Assembly: GCA_001782975.1 (NCBI GenBank)
Contig: MFQD01000027.1
Span: forward strand, 1 to 5,072
Length of the DNA stretch: 5,072 bases
From: Candidatus Magasanikbacteria bacterium RIFCSPHIGHO2_02_FULL_50_9b
GTDB taxonomy: Bacteria; Patescibacteriota; Patescibacteriia; Magasanikbacterales; 2-02-FULL-50-9b
Reading direction: 5' to 3'
Position 1 is the stretch's first letter. Each line of letters opens with the position of its first letter. A program made the translations under genes and the position numbers. Positions 1-5,072 of this stretch are shown here, in pieces. The notes under the pieces are model-generated. The model saw nothing but the letters and a program-made list of their open reading frames with translations. It was not told where the DNA came from and searched no databases.

Positions 1-188
1 GCGACTTCTTCGACCACGGTCGGTGCTGCTCGCTGCTCAAGCGCATTCGGCGTTACCGTAGTTTCATTTGTTTCATTGTTTTCAGAGCCGCCAGAGGATC
101 GAAAATAAAATATCACGGCAAACACCAGTGTCACCACCACAAGTGCGGCGACGATCAGCAGGGTGATTTTTTTTGTTTCTGCTTCCAT
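1..188 (-). CDS. Single-pass membrane protein of unknown function, 3' end cut by window edge
   Basis: Reading leftward from an ATG at 188, the frame stays open for 62 codons to the window edge, so only the N-terminus is visible. It starts with a short charged stretch (MEAETKK), then one strongly hydrophobic segment at about residues 8-29 (Ile, Leu, Val, Ala and Phe), then Arg30 and a Ser/Gly/Asn/Glu/Thr-rich stretch at 31-46. This is the design of a bitopic inner-membrane protein: a short cytoplasmic tail, one helix, and a flexible linker leading to an outside domain that lies beyond the window. There is no lipobox or convincing cleavage site, so I read the helix as an anchor. The gene starts 11 bases after the VirB4 stop on the same strand, so it is probably co-transcribed and may be part of the same secretion machine. 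A VirB8- or VirB10-like role would fit this topology but the visible part cannot show it. No Shine-Dalgarno sequence is seen before the ATG. Confidence 0.8.
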   Translation of the reverse strand, partial: MEAETKKITLLIVAALVVVTLVFAVIFYFRSSGGSENNETNETTVTPNALEQRAAPTVVEEV

Positions 189-199
189 AGTTTTCAATA

Positions 200-2320
200 T
201 TATACAGTCGGCGGTGCTGGCGGTGCGGCGACCGGTGATTCTGTGGCCACTACCGGCTCAACAACTGCTGCAGGCATTGATGCGGTTCCTTCTGCAACCG
301 CTTCAATTGACGGCACTGCGGGCTGCGTTTCTGGTGCAGGCGAGCCGTCTCCACCAGCTGCTGCGGTTGTTGGCTCAGGATTAAATTCGAGCGGCACCAC
401 ACTCTCGAGCGCTGCCTGCCCGCCCGCGCCTCCCTGCTCTTTTTCTTGCTGCTCCGACTCCTCGCGCGCCTTGCGACGTTCCTCCTCAAGTTTCAACAAT
501 TGCTGTGGATTCGTTGTCACGATCTGATCTTCATTATACGACGCAACGATTTTAATGGCCGCATGCTTTTGACCGGCAAAAAATATTCCCTCACCAACGG
601 CACTTTCAAGCAACAAATATTTTTCGCCTTCAGTCAACATAAATGTTTTTGCCAAATTGTCGACTGATGCGGGCGATTGTTTTAACAACAATTGAATACT
701 TGAGTTTGTCACGATAGCCTGACCGTAGGCTGATCCGAGAAAATCGTTCACGTCCTGCGTGATCGTCGTGACACCGAGAAAATATTTGCGTGCACGCTTC
801 ACGAGGGCAAAAATAAATCGCGCCGAATCTTCATGTTGCATGAGCCACCACGCCTCATCAATAATCAACGCACGCTTCTTGCGACTTGAACGCACGACAT
901 TCCAAATATAATTCACGATGGTGTAAATCGCCGTTGGTCGCAACTCATCTTCAAGATCACGCACGCAATACACGACCAGCTGACCATTCATGTCAACATT
1001 CGTCGGTTGGTTCAATAACCCTGCGAACGTGCCTTCGGTGAATTTCTTCACCTTCACTAACATGTTTTCTGCGCCAGTCATTCCCTCAAGCACTGACTGA
1101 AAATCACCAATCACCGGTGCTTCAATTTTTGTCAGATCCGCATCTGGAGTGATGTCTTTTTTCGCAAAGGTTTCAAGCAATGCGCGATCAAGAATTGAAT
1201 CTTCTTCATTTGAAATTTGCCCAAACATGATGCGGAACAAACCCTTGAGTGTGATAACCGCACTACGAATGATATCCTCAGTCGAAATCTGTTCGCCAAC
1301 CGGTCGCGGCAAATCAAATGGATTCACTTTTGCTTCAGAAGCAAGTGAGATGTTGATAAACGTGCCCCCAACGGCGTCGGACAATTGCTTGTATTCAAAT
1401 TCCGGATCAATGACAATGACGTGGACGCCGACCATCAATAAACGCAAAATTTCCAATTTCACGGCGTACGATTTGCCGGCACCAGACGTTGCGAACACGA
1501 CTGAATTCGCATTTTGCATCGAAAATCGATCAAACAAAATCAAACTGTTGTTGTGACGATTGATGCCATACAAAATTCCGTTGTCGCTCGTCAACTCAGC
1601 TGACATGAACGGAAATGATGCAGCGATCGGCGACGAATTCATGTTCGCAGTAATCATGAGCTCATCATTGCCGAGTGGAATCGTTGAATTAAATCCTTGC
1701 TCTGATTGATACAAAACTTTTTTCGTGTAAATCAATTTTGAACCAAACATTCCTTCGATGTCTGCCGTTGTTTTATCCAGTTCCTCAAGTTTGCTCGCAT
1801 AAATCGTAACATAGAGCGCGAATTGAAAAAACTTTTCAGAGCCTTGCGACAACGCGTCGCGCAATGATTCCATGTCGCGCAGCGCCGTCTCACTCATCGG
1901 ATTTCGCGGAGCGCCTTTTTCCGCGTCTGACACAATTTCCGCTTCCATGAAACCAACGCGTTCTTTGAGCTGCTTCAAAATTATTTCATTCGGCACGGGA
2001 TAGAAAAACATGCCAACGTCAAGCGTCAGCGCCAAATTAATGATTGGTGAAAACCAACCAACTCCAATGTAGCGCGGATAGGTCACGACAAACAACGTGC
2101 GCGCATACACGTCGCCGATCTGCAAATATCCCGGTTTGATGTTAAACGATGCCGGCGAGATGATGTCGCGAATATTGACAACACCGGTGCGATAAATGCG
2201 CTCCGCTTCAAGCATCGCGCGCTCTTCTTCGCCACGCCGTTTTGATTCATCTTGCTTCGTCGGTTTTTTCGGCGCCTGATTTGTCTGGGGTGTGTTGATT
2301 GTGATCGGTTGGAACGCCAT
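200..2320 (-). CDS. VirB4-type ATPase of a type IV secretion/conjugation system
   Basis: A 706-residue cytoplasmic or membrane-associated ATPase of the VirB4/TraC/TrsE family, which energises assembly of and transport through type IV secretion systems. Residues 1-40 are a polar, Gln/Pro/Lys/Glu-rich leader. Residues 45-270 are the VirB4 N-terminal region, with family-like stretches such as YLQIGDVYARTLFV at 65 and EKFFQFALYVTIYA at 162. The ATPase domain follows: Walker A ATSGAGKS at 277-284, VIDPEFEY at 303-310, Walker B ALIIDEAW at 484-491 with the catalytic Asp-Glu pair, a KRARKY basic stretch at 508-513, and TQDV at 521-524. All key residues are present, so it should be active. Residues 608-630 form a Glu/Arg/Gln-rich helix or short coiled coil, and 631-706 are an Ala/Pro/Val/Glu-rich, probably disordered tail. 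The ATG at 2320 is firm: the frame has a TGA four codons upstream (2335-2333). The gene begins 2 bases after the preceding stop, suggesting translational coupling. Confidence 0.95.
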   Translation of the reverse strand: MAFQPITINTPQTNQAPKKPTKQDESKRRGEEERAMLEAERIYRTGVVNIRDIISPASFNIKPGYLQIGDVYARTLFVVTYPRYIGVGWFSPIINLALTLDVGMFFYPVPNEIILKQLKERVGFMEAEIVSDAEKGAPRNPMSETALRDMESLRDALSQGSEKFFQFALYVTIYASKLEELDKTTADIEGMFGSKLIYTKKVLYQSEQGFNSTIPLGNDELMITANMNSSPIAASFPFMSAELTSDNGILYGINRHNNSLILFDRFSMQNANSVVFATSGAGKSYAVKLEILRLLMVGVHVIVIDPEFEYKQLSDAVGGTFINISLASEAKVNPFDLPRPVGEQISTEDIIRSAVITLKGLFRIMFGQISNEEDSILDRALLETFAKKDITPDADLTKIEAPVIGDFQSVLEGMTGAENMLVKVKKFTEGTFAGLLNQPTNVDMNGQLVVYCVRDLEDELRPTAIYTIVNYIWNVVRSSRKKRALIIDEAWWLMQHEDSARFIFALVKRARKYFLGVTTITQDVNDFLGSAYGQAIVTNSSIQLLLKQSPASVDNLAKTFMLTEGEKYLLLESAVGEGIFFAGQKHAAIKIVASYNEDQIVTTNPQQLLKLEEERRKAREESEQQEKEQGGAGGQAALESVVPLEFNPEPTTAAAGGDGSPAPETQPAVPSIEAVAEGTASMPAAVVEPVVATESPVAAPPAPPTV

Positions 2321-2322
2321 AG

Positions 2323-3027
2323 CTATGATGCTTCAACTTGCAACTGATCCATTGCCACAAGTTTTTCTGTTAAAAATATATCGGGGTTGTAGACGGTGTA
2401 ATAGAGTTCGACGAGCCCTTGCGTGTCGAGTTGTGTTACCTGCAACCCCATTCCCTGCAAACCGCCGAGCACGAGCGACAGACGCAACTCAAGCGCTTTT
2501 TTTCGATCTTGAAACTGCGCTTCTTTCGCACGCACGGCCTTGCCCGGCGAAATCACCTCGCCCATGCGCTGCCAAAATGACTTTGCTTTGTTTGATAACG
2601 GACTGAACGGCACGACCACAAAAAATCGCTTGCTCATAATCTGACCGAGTTCGATCAACTCTTTGACAAATTGCCGATAATCGCCAATCTGATTTCGCAA
2701 TAATTCATTGCGCTGAATTTTTTCCGCCTCGCGCAACCGCTCGAGATACGCATCGATATTTAATTTACGCGATTGAATCACCACTTGAATCGGAAAATCA
2801 AGCGAATTCAAAAACGAAACATACGACGAAATGAGCGCGGTCTGTTCGTCTTCTGATTTCAACGCAAAATTTATTGATGACACGAGAATGACTGACCGTA
2901 GCGTGCCATCTTTTAAAATCACCACGTTGTCCCGAATTTCTGCAATGTCAAGATATTGCTGCGTCGACGCATTCGGCTTGTGACCGGCGAGCTGTGTGCT
3001 GTGCATTGTTTCAACTTTGTCTGCCAT
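2323..3027 (-). CDS. TraC-like protein (VirB4 N-terminal-type domain, no ATPase motifs)
   Basis: A 234-residue soluble protein with no membrane segment and no Walker motifs. Residues about 25-55 contain the pattern YLDIAEIRDNVVILKDGTL, like the 'DG(S/T)L' strand-turn-strand at the start of TraC/TrbE/VirB4 ATPases. Then come FLNSLDFPIQVVIQSRK at about 72-88, a charged helix at 88-130, the strand FFVVVPFSP at 135-143, and near the end ELYYTVYNPD at 207-216, resembling the 'EL...L.NP' end of that N-terminal region. It therefore looks like the first part of a VirB4-type protein made separately and probably partners the ATPase encoded next. I chose ATG at 3027. A TTG at 3036 in the same frame would add three residues and overlap the upstream TGA as TTGA; neither start has a clear ribosome-binding site. 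The function is inferred from family resemblance and position; the family is common in CPR genomes beside PrgI and VirB4. Confidence 0.88.
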   Translation of the reverse strand: MADKVETMHSTQLAGHKPNASTQQYLDIAEIRDNVVILKDGTLRSVILVSSINFALKSEDEQTALISSYVSFLNSLDFPIQVVIQSRKLNIDAYLERLREAEKIQRNELLRNQIGDYRQFVKELIELGQIMSKRFFVVVPFSPLSNKAKSFWQRMGEVISPGKAVRAKEAQFQDRKKALELRLSLVLGGLQGMGLQVTQLDTQGLVELYYTVYNPDIFLTEKLVAMDQLQVEAS

Positions 3028-3032
3028 ATGGT

Positions 3033-3476
3033 TCAAAGAACATCGTCTCGTTCAGGGCGATAGACGCCACCAGTGTTCACAATGAGCGACAGCTCATTCA
3101 GCCGGCTCACGCCCACAAATTGTTTGCGCTCAAATTTTGTGGCGACAATAATTTCTTCGCGCTGAATAAATTGCCGCAAATACGCGTCGCTCAAATCTTT
3201 TTGCCACACGCGAATTTTTGGCTTGCGCATTGTTTGGAGCATGTTGAGCAAAAAATAGTGGAATGATTGGCCGTTAATTTTGACAAAGGCGAGCGTTAGC
3301 CCAAGGCCAGCGAGAATCACCGATACCAAAATGAACGCCCAAAACGGAAGTATCACTTTCATCAGCGCACACACGAGCACCGTTGCAAACAAAATAATGA
3401 ATTGACGCGGCGTCACCGGCCCCAACAATTTTGGTTCTGCATCAATGAATTGTGGAACAACAAATTGCTGTGGCAT
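3033..3476 (-). CDS. PrgI-family inner-membrane protein (VirB3-like role)
   Basis: A 147-residue protein whose N-terminus (QFVVPQFIDAEPKLLGPVTP at 4-23, then RQF) is the typical opening of the PrgI family, small membrane proteins found next to VirB4-type ATPases in Gram-positive conjugative elements and in CPR genomes. Two adjacent hydrophobic segments at about 25-42 and 45-66 form a helical hairpin, as in VirB3- and PrgI-like proteins. The RKPKIRVW stretch at 84-91 is the usual cytoplasmic end of the domain. About 55 further residues (92-147), mostly polar, extend past it. By analogy with VirB3, it probably sits in the inner membrane and docks VirB4; this is inferred. The ATG at 3476 lies 3 bases after the preceding stop; an overlapping ATG at 3480 is out of frame. 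The gene ends with TGA, which shows that TGA is a stop codon here. Confidence 0.92.
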   Translation of the reverse strand: MPQQFVVPQFIDAEPKLLGPVTPRQFIILFATVLVCALMKVILPFWAFILVSVILAGLGLTLAFVKINGQSFHYFLLNMLQTMRKPKIRVWQKDLSDAYLRQFIQREEIIVATKFERKQFVGVSRLNELSLIVNTGGVYRPERDDVL

Positions 3477-3479
3477 ACA

Positions 3480-5072
3480 TTAAATACTTGAGAAACGAAT
3501 TTGTGACAGGAACTGTTTGATCGCTACTAATTCATCTGTCTCAAGGCTTGGTTTGCCCAGCGATTTATTTTCCGCGCTCAACTCTTCGACTGAACGACCA
3601 CTCACCAAACTTTGTTTGAGCAAATCGCGATACAGTTTAACTGGTTCGCTTTGTTCGACCGCCTGCACGGCACGAATTTTTTCATGCGGTCCATCTTGCC
3701 CGATCACCTCAATTTTACTCCGAATCTTCTGAATACGCACGGACACGTCCGGCGACAGCCGCCGAAAATCAACGAGCGTCATGCCGCGCAGCTCATCAAC
3801 CGGTCCCACAAGGCGCGGACCCGACCGAATGTCTGATGACTTTTTTTGCTTCGCTGCTTCTTCTGACGTTTTTTGTTTCATCGGCAGAATTGGCACATCG
3901 GCGTCAATAAGTTGTTTCAGCTTATCCGGAATTTTCGGTACATATTTTGGTTCTTGCTGCGGCTGGATTTGCTGCGTCGGTGCGACCGACTGAGTCGAAG
4001 GCGTTACTTGTTCAGGTGTCGGTGCATTGAACGTCACGGGTGCCACATGCGATCGCGCCGCTTCCCCCGGATGCGCCGCTTCAGGCGATTCAATTTCACG
4101 TCGCGTCTCTCGCCGAATTTCTTCGACCGCATCTTTTCCAAACATTGAAACAAATCGTTGATTGATTTCTTTTTGCGATTCACGCGCCTGCGCCTCGGGT
4201 CCCGCAATAATTCCCGCAGTTGCTTGTTGCACGCTCGCAATTTTTTCCATGACCGAAAATTCTTCGCGTTTTTTTTCAAATCCGTTCATTGTCTGCTCAA
4301 GGAGCGTTGACATTTTTTCAACTTCGGGCGGCGTCAAATCAAGCCCGCCGGTTTCCGCATGCTCACCGAGCAACGCGCGCGTTTGCGATGCATCGCGCGC
4401 ACCACCGACGCGCGCCGCAACGATCGATCGCCATTTTTGTTGCACGTCCGCACTGCGATCGCTCAGCGGTTCGATTGCGAGCACAGCTTCAATCATTGAT
4501 TGCTGTTGTTGTGTTACGTTTGAATCTGCAATTGGCGCGGCCGCGCTCTTTGCCACACTGAGCTCAACTGCTTCCTGTGGTGCAAGCACATCAGTTGCCA
4601 ACGTCGTCGGATCAATACGTGGCCCTAAATCTGAAAATCGATACACGCCGATAAAATTGCACAGCCGTTTCATGATCGCCTGCGCGCGCCCCGCACTTAA
4701 CCCAAACCCTTGATCAAGCAACGTGCTTTGCAGTTTTGCCGTGATTGCTACCATATCAAATATTTGCATTTGTAACAGATCACGCACATACGCTTCGACC
4801 GCTGGTTTAATCCGCTCCGGAATATCAGCAGCTGTTTTTTGAATTTCTATGAGCGCGGCTGCAACAGTTGTAACCGGTTGCTCAACGGGATAAGGATTTT
4901 TTTCCGGCAATGCGAATCCAGCCGCAGCCATCACCTCACCCAAATCCGGAAAATACCAACGAATCGAACCGCAAAAAAAGATCCAAATTTTTTCCGCCAA
5001 TCGGCGACTCTCTTCTGCGGTTAATCCAATGCGCGCCGCAATCGCGCCTGGCACGTCAGCGAGCGCAATCGT
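3480..5072 (-). CDS. Large unidentified protein beside the type IV secretion block, 5' end cut by window edge
   Basis: The frame ends with TAA at 3482-3480 and stays open to the right edge, so at least 530 residues are visible and the true start lies outside. A GTG at 5054 is a possible but unlikely start, since the six codons before it continue a helical segment without a stop. Residue numbers here count from that GTG. About 1-145 are helical, with two stretches (up to 39 and 102-144) that share a pattern: GL(T/S)A, a helix, then F.DLG. About 180-325 are charged and helical, with possible coiled coil at 243-275 and 287-322. Residues 323-370 are a Pro/Gln/Thr/Ala-rich linker. A compact C-terminal domain follows, containing PRLVGPVDELRGMTLVDFRR at 413-432 and a helical end at 470-524. 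There is no membrane segment and no catalytic motif that I recognise. Its place 3 bases before the PrgI gene suggests an operon and a role in the same machine, but its function is unknown. Confidence 0.9.
   Translation of the reverse strand, partial: TIALADVPGAIAARIGLTAEESRRLAEKIWIFFCGSIRWYFPDLGEVMAAAGFALPEKNPYPVEQPVTTVAAALIEIQKTAADIPERIKPAVEAYVRDLLQMQIFDMVAITAKLQSTLLDQGFGLSAGRAQAIMKRLCNFIGVYRFSDLGPRIDPTTLATDVLAPQEAVELSVAKSAAAPIADSNVTQQQQSMIEAVLAIEPLSDRSADVQQKWRSIVAARVGGARDASQTRALLGEHAETGGLDLTPPEVEKMSTLLEQTMNGFEKKREEFSVMEKIASVQQATAGIIAGPEAQARESQKEINQRFVSMFGKDAVEEIRRETRREIESPEAAHPGEAARSHVAPVTFNAPTPEQVTPSTQSVAPTQQIQPQQEPKYVPKIPDKLKQLIDADVPILPMKQKTSEEAAKQKKSSDIRSGPRLVGPVDELRGMTLVDFRRLSPDVSVRIQKIRSKIEVIGQDGPHEKIRAVQAVEQSEPVKLYRDLLKQSLVSGRSVEELSAENKSLGKPSLETDELVAIKQFLSQIRFSSI

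Noticed and set aside
1149..1556. Plus-strand open frame of 135 codons inside the VirB4 gene
   Set aside because: It lies opposite the conserved ATPase region including Walker A, and its product shows no recognisable fold or motif.
2320..2335. Frameshift, programmed or by sequencing error, joining the TraC-like and VirB4 genes
   Set aside because: The two frames overlap open for only about 8 bases, there is no slippery run there, and the downstream gene has its own ATG. Separate genes are also the usual form in CPR. A single indel in this short stretch cannot be fully excluded.
3033..3035. Recoded TGA (as glycine in Gracilibacteria/Absconditabacteria)
   Set aside because: TGA ends the PrgI gene just where the next gene begins, and no in-frame TGA occurs within the five coding regions, so the ordinary bacterial code fits.
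4385..4430. Palindromes GCGATGCATCGC (4385-4396) and CGATCGATCG (4421-4430) as operator or methylation sites
   Set aside because: Both lie inside the coding region of the unknown protein, in a CG-rich stretch with many short self-complementary words; nothing suggests a regulatory site.
4162..4713. Long open frame on the plus strand (183 codons) opposite the unknown protein
   Set aside because: It is antisense to a well-supported gene. The product is Ser/Ala/Cys-rich with no domain pattern, as expected from the complement of Ala/Glu/Gln-rich coding DNA.
1..5072. RNA genes, CRISPR arrays, insertion sequences, attachment sites and terminators
   Set aside because: None was seen on either strand. 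The window is almost fully coding, with gaps of 11 bases or less, and no regularly spaced repeats, terminal inverted repeats or hairpin followed by a T-run outside genes.

Overview
The window is a tight, single-direction gene cluster on the minus strand. Its core is a block of type IV secretion/conjugation-type genes, read from high to low coordinates: a large unidentified protein (cut by the right edge), a PrgI-family membrane protein, a small TraC-like protein without an ATPase motif, a VirB4-type ATPase, and the start of a single-pass membrane protein (cut by the left edge). The PrgI / TraC-like / VirB4 order, the VirB4 sequence type and the standard stop codons (TGA is used as a stop) fit a member of the Candidate Phyla Radiation (Patescibacteria), where I know this block to be common. 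I cannot name a species. A Gram-positive-type conjugative element is the main alternative, but the protein sequences look more like the CPR version.

Layout: about 5072-3480 is the unidentified protein, with helical N-terminal segments that may form a degenerate repeat, a long charged helical middle, a Pro/Gln/Thr-rich linker and a compact C-terminal domain. 3476-3033 is the PrgI-like protein with two membrane segments. 3027-2323 is the TraC-like protein. 2320-200 is the VirB4-type ATPase with intact Walker A and B motifs and a long Ala/Pro/Glu-rich tail. 188-1 is the bitopic protein. The spaces between genes are 3, 5, 2 and 11 bases, so nearly all DNA is coding. No RNA gene, CRISPR array, insertion sequence or clear terminator was seen, and no gap exceeds 11 bases.

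How the genes may work together: VirB4 ATPases power assembly of, and transport through, type IV secretion systems. PrgI-like proteins are small inner-membrane partners thought to play a VirB3-like role. The TraC-like protein matches the extreme N-terminal part of TraC/VirB4 proteins, so it probably works with the separate ATPase, as if one ancestral VirB4 had been divided in two. The flanking unidentified proteins are probably lineage-specific parts of the same machine; this is inferred from position only. The most interesting points are the two-piece VirB4, the large unknown protein, the disordered ATPase tail, and the lack of recognisable Shine-Dalgarno sequences at all four visible starts.
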